Origin: Ryuthela nishihirai
Taxonomy: Eukaryota > Arthropoda > Arachnida > Araneae > Heptathelidae
Assembly (NCBI GenBank): GCA_038380435.1
Contig: JAWZYU010000001.1
Location: 15,852,001 to 15,916,000 of the forward strand
DNA length: 64,000 bases
Direction of reading: 5' to 3'
The notes beneath the pieces were generated by a model. That model searched no databases and was not told where the DNA came from. It saw only the letters and a list, made by a program, of their open reading frames with translations. The stretch's first letter is position 1, and the number at the start of each line of letters is the position of its first letter. Below are positions 21,263 to 31,242 of this stretch, one piece after another. The position numbers and the translations under genes were made by a program.

Positions 21263-22001
21263 ATAATAAATGTACAATAGAAATACATCAATAAATAAAT
21301 AAACGTAAAATTCGGGGGACATGACAGGGTCCCTGTCCCTTAATGTGTTTCTCCGTCTTTTTGTTTTCCATCTGGCACTCGTACATTAAATGATGTATTA
21401 ATAAAACGAAAGACGATAATTTGAACAACATTGTACAACTGTCTTCAAGGTTATTAAAGCCGAATGTTCAGAAGATCATTTCTTTGATCCATTCCTCTAA
21501 CATACTGGTTCGAGAAAACTCCTTCAGTTTTCTCGAACCAGTTTATTCGTTATAATAAATTTTATATTAACGTTTATCTCTTCTTACACTTTTATATATA
21601 TATCAGAAGTAAAATGCAATAAACGTTTTTTTTCTAATACATCCATCTTCCCAACTATTTATCATAGCAAACAAAATATTTTTCCGTTCTACCCAATGGC
21701 AACAAAGTTTGTTGTCTACCTGCGACAGACGTTGTAATTTTATTAATATGTCGCGCGACACAAAATTTTAGAAGTAAAATACAATTTCGGTGGAGAAATA
21801 CAAATATAATATGTCATACAAGGTGATTATTTCTATTAGTATTGGAATATGTTATTATTAATAAAACTAAAGCTTGTTAACTGAATTTTTGTAGCTAATT
21901 TTCGTTTGTGAAGTATTAGTTTCGTATTCTCCTCTGATGCAACGATATTGATATTTAGTCCATTATGGGCAAAATTAATCAAATATAAAACAAAAATTCT
22001 T

Positions 22002-22217
22002 TTATATTGGGCGAATATATCTAACTTCTAACTGATTTAGCAAATGATGATGCTTTAAAATATATTTTTTATCGCTATCTCCCGTCATTAATCGATAAGT
22101 GTAAAAGTTATTTAGAGAAAGTTCATTTTTCGATGGCCTTTCTTTTTGCATTAATTTGATTGTCTGATATCTAGTATGAATTAAAACTATTAAATAATAG
22201 TTAACCAGCTCTATCAA
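22002..22217 (-). CDS. Unrecognised 71-codon frame, copy A
   Basis: Open in this block copy and in copy B (30077-30292) with the same ends. Residue pattern: 'IELVNYYLI', 'KLMQK.RPSKN.LSL.NFYTYRLMT', 'DSDKKYIL', 'HHLLNQ.EVRYIRP'. It begins at a non-ATG codon (TTG here, GTG in B), so if real it is an exon or the remains of one. About twelve of 71 residues differ between copies, which does not indicate strong constraint. I cannot assign a function. Chance conservation in a young repeat is the main alternative. Confidence 0.25.
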   Translation of the reverse strand: MIELVNYYLIVLIHTRYQTIKLMQKERPSKNELSLNNFYTYRLMTGDSDKKYILKHHHLLNQLEVRYIRPI

Positions 22218-22411
22218 ACACTTAAATCACATTTCACCTTTTATTAATAAGCACTTTTCATTTTGTTAATTTTTGAACAGTAAAATTACTTACATGAAGC
22301 ATATAATTTTTAACTATTGTTAAAAAGAGAAACCTATTATATTTAAAGTTCAGAAAAATTCGAGCAAATCTATTACTCTTTAAAATTTTATGTTTTTTTT
22401 CTATTCAGATA

Positions 22412-22608
22412 TATGGCCGAGTGGTTAGCTCGCTTGTACTGATCTAAGGCACCTATCTTCGAGCCCTGGGTAAGGCATGGATGTAATATGTTGTTTTTCT
22501 GCTGAGGTCCTGCCATGCTCATAGACCATCTACTCTGGCATATTAACTGATAGGCTCCTCTCAGACCTCTGTGGCAAGCAGCTTCTTGATGCGGTATTGA
22601 TTTATTAT
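22412..22608 (+). repeat. SINE-A in duplicated block A
   Basis: Head reads CGCTTGTACTGATC, lacking the GGC of CGCTTGGCTACTGATC; the copy in block B lacks the same bases. The B box is eroded (ATCTTCGAGCCC). Confidence 0.88.
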
Positions 22609-22620
22609 CATCCTGCTCTC

Positions 22621-22931
22621 AAGACCCGGACAGATGTACCCCGTGAAGGGAAGAAGGCGAAAATGAGTGACAAAAAAGGTACTTCTTTAGATATTGTTAT
22701 ATTCAGTAAGAAATTCAAATTTTTTCCCCGAGAATCTAGTTTTTAAATATTGTTATCTATATGTGTGTCTACATATTATATATATGCGTGTATATGTATA
22801 TTATATAAGTGCATTTTGTCAATTGATTCCTCATATGAACTCTTTTTTACCAGATACAAAGTTGCACTCATACGAACATCCAAAGAGGTTGATGTAAATG
22901 AAGTACAAGCGCATAATCACTCGAACCAAGG
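22621..22931 (+). other. Candidate exon pair (copy A)
   Basis: A stretch at 22621-22665 (GACCCGGACAGATGTACCCC...) is identical in block B over about 43 bases, while its surroundings differ. It is followed by AAAAAAGGTACTT, a possible donor. After a ~190-bp AT-rich gap, TTTTTTACCAG (acceptor-like, ending near 22857) precedes a segment ending CAAG|GTAGG at about 22931. One phase would read '...VPREGKKAKM...KDTKLHSYEHP' across the junction. Splice sites and frame are suggestive only, with a stop soon after in that frame. Confidence 0.25.
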
Positions 22932-23130
22932 TAGGCCCCTCTCATTCGATATTTTAGTTGCTTGATTAGAATTGTAATTTTTCATTACCGTTTTTACATT
23001 TTTCATTTTCTGTTGAAATTGCTCTTTCATGTCCATCTCTCCCAAACTAATTATCCTTTCTGATTTGTAAGTTCTGGAAACACAGAACAGGAGTCAGGCT
23101 TCGGGCTAAATTTGTAAACACTGGTAAAAT

Positions 23131-23518
23131 GATCTCAGAGTAAATGAATTTGGTGTTTTATTTTGGTGTCTTAAGAATGGTTCGGAGAGCAGTAATTTCC
23201 TTTGCGAGAGCAAAAATCTCATTCATAGTACATTAAATGGGAATAAATAATCCATGCTCACCATATATTGCTCCAGTAAAGTGACCACAAAAATGTCTCC
23301 ATTGGCACAAAGTTCGCCTAGTTGGCTTCCGTTCCAGAATAGGGACTGTGCAGAAGATCCCAAATTATACCGAGTTATATTTTTGAAAAAAAAACTATTT
23401 TTCTAAGTTAGAAGGCTTATTAGGGTTTTGAATTCACACTAGCAGATGAAAAATATTAATTATAAAATGAAATGAAAATATCAAAAATGTGCTGTATTAG
23501 ATAGAAATTGAAGAAAAA
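23131..23518. other. Spacer, nothing recognised
   Basis: A GCGAGAGCAAAAATCT segment near 23210 recurs near 24965, but no larger unit could be followed. Confidence 0.35.
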
Positions 23519-23605
23519 TTGTCATTAGGTAGGTGGGATCTGAGCCCACGACCTCCTGCTAACATGTCAGGAGCTCTGACCAGTGAGCTACTGGCTGTCG
23601 TACAA
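23519..23605 (-). repeat. SINE-C tRNA-like unit
   Basis: On the minus strand: CCAGTAGCTCACTGGTCAGA (A-box region), a GACATGTTAGCAGGAGG arm and GTGGGCTCAGATCCCACC (B-box region). It is tRNA-like in layout but has no matching acceptor stem. Confidence 0.65.
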
Positions 23606-23762
23606 TCGTCCTCGATTATACCATAGAATAAGTCATTGGAAATGTAGTTGACTGTAATTGAAGACTGGCCCAGAAGGCACTTTCCAGTTTAGTGCACACG
23701 GCCAACCCACATCAAGTATCAAACGGCATGGTATATTTTTAAGCAGAGAATCGAGCGTAAGG

Positions 23763-24060
23763 AATGTTGTTGAAATAATATAATCTCTCAGATACACCTG
23801 GTAGAATTTGCTAGATAAATATAAAGTGAAAATTATCATTAGCCAGGTGAGATCTGAACCCACGACCTCCTGCTAACATGTAAGGTGCTCTGACCTGTGT
23901 GTGATAATTGTTCGGCAGCTCAGTGGTCAGAGCACCCGACATATTATCAGGAGGTCGTAGATTCGGATCCCACCCGGCTAATGATAATTTTTCCTCTACA
24001 TTTATCTAACAAATTTCTACCAGGTGTATCTAACATATTCTATTATTTCAATGTACTATA
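23763..24060. repeat. SINE-C head-to-head inverted pair
   Basis: A minus copy (23763-23895) and a plus copy (about 23910-24060) face each other. They share 'CAGGAGGTCGT', 'GATC(T/C)', 'GGCTAATGATAATTTT' and the tail 'CTACCAGGTGTATCT', giving inverted arms of about 125 bp around a short centre. The structure can fold as a hairpin. Confidence 0.75.
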
Positions 24061-24477
24061 TGTATTTGTAAAAACAATGTCAGGAAAACATTGTGAAATT
24101 ATAATCATTTACTCAACTTTTTTATCTATATGAAAATCACTTTATTTATGTCTATGAATCAAACATGGAATCGAAGTAATATATGCTGCCTGCTTACGTT
24201 TACAGAAGGCGAACGTATGTGTGAAGGCGTCCTTAGACAATAGGTCACCTGCATTAGGCAATGCGGAAGCGTTATGCACTCGCATTACTGACTCAGTTTC
24301 CTAAAGTAGAAAAATGTATTGTGCGTTCTCTGTTTCTGCGTAATCCTACATTTCTAGTTTACCCAAAGAATAGGTGGAATTTCATGCGGACAAGACAACA
24401 TCTACAAAGAGTTGAAAAACACATTTAATGATTATTTTTCTTCCTGTTCATGTCATTAACTTTCATTTCGTGTGTCT
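24061..24477. other. Spacer, nothing recognised
   Basis: No coding frame or repeat copy seen. Confidence 0.35.
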
Positions 24478-24488
24478 AATCAAGTATT

Positions 24489-24848
24489 AACTCTGCTGAG
24501 GAGTGGTCAACTTCACAGGGTCCTGGTGCTGACCATTTATACCTACTAGACTGGACTTGTTTATGGATTTGAGCTTGATTATGGATCCTGGACTTGCTGC
24601 ACTGGTGGGCCTCTGTTGAGGGAGAGTCTGCCGCTGTGTTTTCTGTTTGCTTCTGGGTTGCCAGCTCTAAGTGAACAGAGGCATGGGATACCTTATATCA
24701 GCTGGTGGATAATCCTAATCAGAGGCCATCGACAGTGGCCGGATGCAGCAGATGTAGCTCAGGACAGATATGCTTGGAGAATTAAACTGCGCGGTCTGGT
24801 TGGACCTCCGTAGCCCATGGCTGCTTGAGGATGATGAGGATGATGATG
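24489..24848 (+). mobile_element. 360-bp internally deleted LINE derivative with TSDs
   Basis: The first ~245 bp match the 5' untranslated region of LINE copies 2 and 3 (GAGGAGTGGTCAACTTCAC, TATGGATCCTGGACTTGCTG, TATCAGCTGGTGGATAATCC). At about 24733 (AGGCCATCGA|CAGTGGCCGG) it jumps straight to the last ~115 bp of the LINE, ending in GATGAT repeats. It is flanked by an exact 11-bp duplication, aatcaagtatt (24478-24488 and 24849-24859). It was therefore inserted as this short form. No coding sequence remains except the last residues of the RT. Confidence 0.88.
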
Positions 24849-24989
24849 AATCAAGTATTTATGAACGTTTAAATGTTTTAACTAAATTGCAATTTTTCTG
24901 TATATGGTTGGAGGCATAATGGTGTTTCCGTTATTTAATTCTATCTCTGGTCCAGAAGGCATTGCGAGAGCAAAAATCTTATTAATCAC

Positions 24990-25110
24990 TGAACCTACTA
25001 TACTACCAACCTCATTGCATTGTCAAATGAAAAATTTCATGAATTCAACGTCATTTGCCAAAAGAATAAAATCATCAGCTTAATTTAAATCAGAAATTTT
25101 CAAATCTCTA
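24990..25110 (-). mobile_element. LINE RT fragment, diverged
   Basis: GTCATTTGCCAAAAG..AAAATCATCAGC.TAAT.TAAATCAGAAATTTTC matches the minus-strand YADD region of LINE copy 3 near 42650-42715. Heavily mutated. Confidence 0.7.
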
Positions 25111-25192
25111 AATCAGTAGTTCCCAATTAAGTCATTAAACAATAAATTAAAAATCATTTTGGAATTAACAGTGATAAATAACTGTATCATTT

Positions 25193-25262
25193 GGGAGTAG
25201 AACCTGGAAACTGCAGATTACGATTGAGGAAGCTAACGACTGAGCTATTCCATTTTCCAGAT
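25193..25262 (-). repeat. SINE-B head only, diverged
   Basis: Minus strand reads AATAGCTCAGTCGTTAGC...TCGTAATCTGCAGTTTCCAG..TTCTACTCCC, matching the SINE-B tRNA-like head at 55620-55685. No body follows. Confidence 0.65.
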
Positions 25263-25599
25263 ACTGTAAGAGAGAAACCGTAGAGGCCACGAAAACGAAA
25301 CGGCTTCAATTTTATATGAAATGACCACTGTTATCAAAATAACCCTCATCAAGTTGAAGAATCCGCAGGAACTCCGATTTTAAAAGAATTAAACAATTAA
25401 CAATTAAATCCCTTCCAACTTTCTGTAGTTCTCAAAATGTGCTAAACGGCCCAGGTCAGAAGTACCCAGAGGTTTTGTTTCTGCATAATAGAGATCTCTT
25501 TCCTCAGAGATTCTTCTCTGTAGGGTATGATACTGAGAAGATTATTGTCATATCTCCACAGCAAAATGTTGTGCACGAAGAAAGAAGTATTCGTATTTT

Positions 25600-25740
25600 T
25601 TTTTGGAAAAAAAAAAGAACTGATATATTTTCACTTTGTCATCTGTCAATCTACAGACATTCGATCTCTTTGCTTTCAGAGAAAAATTGGAAATTCCCTT
25701 TCAAGTTCGGTAGATATTGGTGAAATATTTAAACACACTC
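25600..25740 (-). repeat. R280 fragment, reverse orientation
   Basis: CACTTTGTCATCTGTCAATCTACAGACATTCGATCT and the following TTTCAGAGAAAAATT...GATATTGGTGAAATATT correspond to the GACAGAC/ACAAAG end and inter-unit part of R280 read in reverse. Confidence 0.5.
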
Positions 25741-27055
25741 TCCTAATTGGCACTCTCCTAATTAAATTAATTAAATAATTTCAAACTTCTCTAAACGAAA
25801 GAGTATACTTATTGCGAATGCATTAAACGTTAAATTTTATTGCTTTTTGTTGGAATTATATCAATTGACAACACTGGTTATCTCCTGCTGATCACAACCT
25901 ATGAATGGATTTTGATGACATATATTTCGTTGAGATTTTTATCATTAGACAAATGTTTCATTGAAAATCATGTTGAAGTCGGTGATGGACTCTGAATGTG
26001 ATTTTTTCTGTTAAGATAACATGGAACTCTTTCCATTTTCTTATAAACCTGTAAGTAGTTTTTCTGTTTAAGTAAGTTATTTAAACTTTTTCCTTTAAAT
26101 AATCATTCTTACCCTTTATTTGTTGAAAGAATAAAGAAATATACTATAAGGACGCAAATGGGATTGGACGTTTCGAAAGCATATAAAACCAGGATGATAC
26201 TTCTAAGGTTCATTATATTTCTGGTAACTTAAAATCAGTTCCCTTCTGGTTACAAGAAAGATATCATATGAGCTTATTATATGAAGGCTATTATTATCTT
26301 GGTATTCAGTAACAATTTTCTGTATTAATGTAAGCAACAGTGTCATCTCTGATTAGTTTTCCATATTTTTAAAGCATCTGTTTTTAATAAGGATGATGAA
26401 ATGTGCTATAGAGCAATCTACTGATTATCAGTGATTAAGTGGTGTAACCTAAAGGGTTGACAAATGTAAAACTTGTCTGCATATTTCTAATAAACAAAAA
26501 AATTATATTATTGCATAATTCACTATATGCATGTAGCTGCTACTTTTTTAAATTTCATTTCAATTAAAAAGATTAAGAATTAAGACAAGTTTACCGATAA
26601 TGTACTATTAAAGCTGTAGGGCCGTTTAAAGGTAAACACCTGCATTGGGTAACTATATGGATAAAAATATCTTTAGACACTGTATATTGCCAAAATCCAG
26701 TTCTTCAGAGCACAGTTGTTCCCAGATGTGGAATTGGAGATTCCCTGCTTGCATGATTATCACAGCCCTTTTAGTTCTTTGATTTAATAGTATAAGTTTA
26801 CTATTTCACAGAGTCCGTTTCTGTGAAAAAAAGAACTGATATGATGAAGAATGATTCTGTTTTTATTATTTGTTATTAAATATCCAAGGTCTATGATGTT
26901 TAATTTTCCACATCGCAGTTTTTCAAAAGCACATAGCAGTCTTTTTTCTTTTAATTTTTTCTATTAAATAAAGTTTTAGAGAGATTAATGTTTACTCTTC
27001 GAGTTCGCAGTAGCTCTTCTTAACTGTTTTTCTATTCGCAATATTCTCTAGTGTG
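25741..27055. other. AT-rich spacer, no gene seen
   Basis: No long frame, inverted repeat or repeat with copies elsewhere in the window. Confidence 0.4.
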
Positions 27056-27105
27056 ATGACCGGTTTCGACCAGCTGTGTGACATCGTCACAAGCACTGAT
27101 TGCTG
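27056..27105. repeat. Short hairpin repeat (GACCGGTTTCGA type)
   Basis: GATGACCGGTTTCGACCAGC followed by TGTGACATCGTCACAAGCAC: a small hairpin of a kind I recall in many animal repeats. Only one copy is seen here. Confidence 0.35.
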
Positions 27106-27705
27106 ATAGTTTTTCAGGGAGCTTCCGCGGTCGGAATAAATACTCGAGCATTATTATTACTTCGATTGAGGAATTTAATTTACCAGTTATATTACTTCAA
27201 TCGTCTTGCCATTTGCAATCGACTTTAGAATATTGAAACTTTTACATAAATTGATTGACAAAGTAATTAAGTAGTAATTCAATAAATGGAGTAGGTCTTT
27301 AATTCGTACTTATTTACGTATTTAATGTCGAATATTCTATTTGAAGCATACATTCATTGAGATCATCCTCATTGAACCTACGGATTCACTCAGCAGCTAC
27401 AGATTTACACATTTATGTTATAACTATTATAGAAGTGTAGAAATGTTAATACAATTAAAAATATAATTCCAAAAAATGGAAAAGAATTGAAATTGTACCA
27501 TTTCAAAATAATAAATTTCAATTATGCAAACGAGTCTTCATTCTTAAAATTTAACTGTTAACAGTTTACAAATTGCACACAAAGTTTACCTCCCCACTTT
27601 TAAAATTCCTTCGAAAGTAGGTTCAATTACTTCTGTCTCTGAGAGCAATCTGTTTTGTGAAATTGCTGCAATGTCATATTACGCGACACTTCTTAGTAAT
27701 TTTTT
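27106..27705. other. AT-rich spacer, no gene seen
   Basis: No coding frame of note and no recognisable repeat. Confidence 0.4.
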
Positions 27706-27785
27706 ATGGAACTGCAATGCTCCGGTTTTGTTGCCAGATTCCCTACACTTTTCATGCGCAATTATAAATATTCCACTTCTAGAAT
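27706..27785 (+). repeat. Repeat shared with 14364-14430
   Basis: TTTTGTTGCCAGATTCC.TA.ACTT..CATGC.CAATTATAAATATT is present in both places. At 14364 it lies between the LINE tail and the MITE. Family unknown. Confidence 0.6.
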
Positions 27786-27795
27786 TCCGTCCCAT

Positions 27796-27924
27796 TCTTC
27801 TTAATTTACTGGTTCGAGAAAACTTCACTTTTGACGTTATAATAAATTTTATATTAACATTTATTTGTCTTTACTATTTTATATATATGACGTAAAATGT
27901 AACAAGCATTTTTTTTTCCTTTCT
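27796..27924 (+). repeat. Duplicated block, copy B, left part
   Basis: TTACTGGTTCGAGAAAACTT then GTTATAATAAATTTTATATTAAC match copy A at 21500-21575. It breaks at the LINE insertion, where ttttttcctttct (27912-27924) is repeated at 29703-29715. Confidence 0.75.
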
Positions 27925-28094
27925 TGCTTGCTTTCTTTACGTTACAACTCACTGAGAGGTCCGTTTCCGGCTTTCTCATCTCTCCAATAGAAATACAGGA
28001 ATATTTTGATGTGATGGAAAAGGCGGATTTAAGTTCTAAAGTTGAATTTAGATTGGTTTACATTTTCTCTGAATATTTAGTAGGTTAAAGAATT

Positions 28095-28400
28095 CTATAT
28101 TTTTTTCCATAAATCTGAATCAAGAAGAAATCGTCCTACTAGTTTAAAAACATTTTTCCTAATTTCTGAATTTGGATAATTAACGATATTAGAGATTGTA
28201 AATTCATTAATTCCAATTAACTTTAGTTCATTAAATAAATTTTTCTGAGGAATATGATATTTTGGACAATTTAACATAACATGATTAATGGTTTCTAGAG
28301 TGTGACAAAATGAACAAATTGGAGAGTCGATTTGTTTAATTTTGAATAAAAAGGGATTAAGTGTGGTAGGTCCGGTTCTAAGTTTAAATATTTTTACCAT
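28095..28400 (-). pseudogene. I-like LINE C-terminal domain (101 codons)
   Basis: 'KLRTGPTTLNPFLFKIKQIDSPICSFCHTLETINHVMLNCPKY' is the zinc-binding C-terminal motif (CxxC...H...C) found after RNase H in I/R1-type LINEs; compare 4374-4565. Upstream on the same strand, frames at about 28600-28965 carry the RNase H: a TDGS start, 'IFTDSKCAL' and 'LQWIPAYGDIAGNEKADELAK'. The first aspartate block is split by the foldback element. RT is absent. Stops and frame changes occur, so it is a dead truncated copy. Confidence 0.8.
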
Positions 28401-28970
28401 TAATGATCTAGGAAGATATATTTATAAATGTATTGTATATTAGAATTTAAATTGAATCTATAGTTATTTTGAAGGCAACCATGAATTTGAAAGTAAATAT
28501 TTGTAAGGTGAAATTCGTGATTATTTATTAATTTTTTAAATTGATTATAAAAATAGATAGTTTGGGAAATATTAGAAGTTTTATATCATTTTTTGCGAGT
28601 TCATCAGCTTTTTCGTTGCCTGCTATGTCACCGTAAGCAGGAATCCATTGTAGTGAGATTTCGTTTCTGAGAAATCTAAAATTAAAGTCAGTCAAAATTA
28701 TTAATTGAAAAATAAATAGTGAATAGTTTGTATAATAGAGGTCCTGTTTTAAGACGTTTAAAGCACATTTAGAATCTGTGAAGATTACAATATTTTTATT
28801 TGAAAACGTTTGTGCAACAAAAATTAATGCTTCAATTATAGCAAGAATTTCGGCATGAGTAATAGAAATGATTGAAGGTAGTTTAATAGATTTAGAGTAT
28901 AAAGTTTAAGGTATATAAAAAGCTGCTGATGCCGCATTTAATTCCAATTGAAGGGATCCATCAGTATATA

Positions 28971-29630
28971 TGTTACCGCTAAAGCTCGAAAGCCGTTAAT
29001 GTGCACATTACCTAGCTAATCTGCAGATTAACTGATTTGCTCCCATAACGTGCGGAATCAAGAGTTTTCCGCATTTTACCTAGGTAATGTGCACATTAAC
29101 GGCTTCCGTATCGTTAAAGTTCAAAAGTTTGTTTCTCTCATAGTGGTGAATCTCTTGAATATGAATCTTCGTGTCACGTGATTCACTCGTCCGCATTATA
29201 AAAAACGCCCCGGATGAGCGGAGGCCAAGTGAGAACGAATCGGTAAAGTGATTCATTCTTGATAACGAATCACTAAAATGATTCGTTCTCACTTGGCCTG
29301 CTCATTTTGGGGGCGTTTTTTATAATTCGGACGACTGATTCATGTTGACAGAGGGATGACCCTGGTTTCAACTCTACTCTCGGACACTTAGTAAATAACA
29401 TTATGTTAATTTAAGCGTACAGAAACGTTCCTGTTGTTCCAGCAAAGATCTTATTTTCACTTTAACGAGTGCCTAGTAGGTAACGTGCAGATTATCCAGG
29501 TAATTTGCAGATTACCTAGGTAAATTGAGAAATGAAACAATTTTCCGCACGTTAACGGATCACCCTAGTTAATCTGCACAATACCTTGATAATCTGTAGA
29601 ATAACTAATTTCTGCACTTTAGCGGTAACA
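28971..29630. mobile_element. 660-bp foldback element, TATATA target duplication
   Basis: Ends TGTTACCGCTAAAG and CTTTAGCGGTAACA are perfect inverted repeats, flanked by TATATA (28965-28970, 29631-29636). Inside are two nested palindromes: 28990-29105 (GCCGTTAATGTGCACATTAC arms) and 29188-29332 (~60-bp arms, CCAAGTGAGAACGAATC). There are also several variants of the motif ACCTAGGTAATCTGCAGATT. No ORF. Removing it with one TATATA restores the LINE reading 'VYTDGS'. Confidence 0.85.
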
Positions 29631-30076
29631 TATATACTAATGTGATTTTCATATTTAGTATTACATTAAGAGTTTGATAATATTTTTAGTGTTTCAGAAG
29701 AATTTTTTCCTTTCTATTTTATCCCCTTTTCAACTGTTGGCTCACAGCAAACAATATATTTTTCCATTCTGCCCAATGGCAACAAAGTTTGTCTACTTGC
29801 GACAGACGTTGTTATTTTATTAATATATCGCGCGACACAAATTTTTAGAAGTAAAATACAATTTCGGTGGAGAAATACAAATATAATTTGTCATACAAGA
29901 CGAATGTTTCTTTCAATATTGAAATATATATTGTTTATAAAACTAATGTTTGTTAACTGAATTTTTGTAGCTAATTTTCATTTGTTGAGTATTAGTTTCG
30001 TATTCCCTCTGATACTACGATACTGATATTTAGTCCATTGTGGGCAAAATTAATCAAATATAAAGGAAAAGTTATT

Positions 30077-30292
30077 TTATTTTGGGCGAATATATCTAAC
30101 TTCGAATTGATTTAGCAAATGATGATACTGTAAAATATATTTTTTATCACTATCTCTCGTCATTAATCGATAAGTGTAAAAGTTCTTTAGAGAAAGTCTA
30201 TTTTTCGATGGCCTTCCTTTTTGCATTAATTTGATTGGCTGATAACTAGTATCAATTAAAATTATTAAATAATAGTTAACCAGCTCTATCAC
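30077..30292 (-). CDS. Unrecognised 71-codon frame, copy B
   Basis: Same length and ends as the frame at 22002-22217, beginning with GTG. No signal peptide, membrane segment or known motif. It may be an exon remnant or an accidental frame retained in both block copies. Confidence 0.25.
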   Translation of the reverse strand: MIELVNYYLIILIDTSYQPIKLMQKGRPSKNRLSLKNFYTYRLMTRDSDKKYILQYHHLLNQFEVRYIRPK

Positions 30293-30485
30293 ATACTTAA
30301 ATCGCGTTTCACATTTTATTAATGAAAACCTTTCATTTTGTTAATTTTTGAACAGTAAAATTACATGAAGCATATAATTTTTAATTTTGGTTAAAAAGGG
30401 AAATCTAGTATTTTTTAAGTTCAGAAAATTCGAGCAAATAGACTACTCTTTAATATTTTATGCTTTTTTTTTTGTTCAGATACAT

Positions 30486-30660
30486 GGCCGAGTGGTTAGC
30501 TCGCTTGTACTAATCTAAGGGACCTGAGTTCGAGCCGTGGGTAAGGAATGGATGTATGGTTTGTTTTTCCTTCTGAGGTCCTGCCATCCTTGCCAGAGTA
30601 TGAACTGACAGGCTCCTCTCAGATCTCTGTAACAAGCAGCTGCTTGAGGTGGTATTTATT
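30486..30660 (+). repeat. SINE-A in duplicated block B
   Basis: Shares the CGCTTGTACT head deletion with the copy in block A, so the SINE predates the duplication. It has its own ~15-bp internal deletion near 30590. Confidence 0.88.
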
Positions 30661-30676
30661 TAGTATCATTCTGCCT

Positions 30677-31019
30677 TCAAGACCCGGACAGATGTACCCC
30701 GTGAAGGGAAGAAGGCGAAAATGGGTGGCAGCAAAGCTACTTCTTTAAATATTTTTCCGTTTAATTCAAATTTTATTAGCTGAAATTTTATTCGCTTCGA
30801 AATATCGTTCGTTCTCTATATGTGTGTACATATATGTATTTTTGTCAACTGATTTCTCATATGAGCATTTTTTTACCAGATACAAAGTTCCACCCATACG
30901 AGCCTCCATAGAGGCTGATGAATATAAATGAGAGAAGCGAAGTCGACAACAACGAGGATATGATCGATTAAGAGAGTACCACCGACGCAGGGGATACAGA
31001 GGAGGCACCTCCTAACGAA
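30677..31019 (+). other. Candidate exon pair (copy B), broken
   Basis: Counterpart of 22621-22931. The first stretch is conserved, but the donor GT is CT here. The acceptor-like TTTTTTTACCAG and the downstream GAAG|GTAGG remain. The second stretch is longer than in A and has frame breaks. One frame is acidic (GDTEEAPPNE) near its end. Confidence 0.25.
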
Positions 31020-31242
31020 GGTAGGTCTCTCTCATGAAATATTTGAATTTCTTGTCAAGGAATGCAATTTTTTATTACTGTTTTGCATTTTTCATTTTAT
31101 ATTGAAATTGTTGTTTCATGTCTATGGTTCTGAAGAAAATTAGCCTTGGTGATTTATCGTGTTCTGGGAATACAGAACAGAAATCAGACTGATGGCCACA
31201 TCTATGAAAACTGGTAACTCGGGTTTCATATAGTGTAAAAAT

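Larger units (their letters stand above)
21488..23130 (+). repeat. Duplicated block, copy A (~1.6 kb)
   Basis: Matches 27796-27924 plus 29716-31225, which are two halves of the same block now separated by a LINE. Shared landmarks: 'CTGGTTCGAGAAAAC', 'CCCAATGGCAACAAAGTTTG', 'CGCGCGACACAAA', a minus frame of 71 codons, a SINE-A with the same 3-nt deletion, and an exon-like stretch. A short hairpin (GTTCGAGAAAACTcc/...) at 21510-21533 is private to this copy. Confidence 0.85.
27925..29702 (-). mobile_element. I-like LINE, 5'-truncated, with 13-bp TSD
   Basis: Flanked by exact 13-bp duplications, ttttttcctttct (27912-27924 and 29703-29715). On the minus strand it begins just before the RNase H domain and ends with ~160 bp of untranslated sequence. 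It belongs to the family of the 2251-4565 relic. A 660-bp foldback element (28971-29630) is inserted in its RNase H sequence. Confidence 0.85.
29716..31225 (+). repeat. Duplicated block, copy B, right part
   Basis: Continues the homology to copy A (from about 21640) through the 71-codon minus frame, SINE-A, the exon-like stretch and a further ~200 bp ending near 'GAAAACTGGTAA'. Divergence from A is moderate throughout. Confidence 0.85.

Noticed and set aside
21501..21540. Hairpin GGTTCGAGAAAACT.../...AGTTTTCTCGAACC as a terminator
   Set aside because: Rho-independent terminators do not apply in this genome; the hairpin is a local inverted duplication absent from block copy B.
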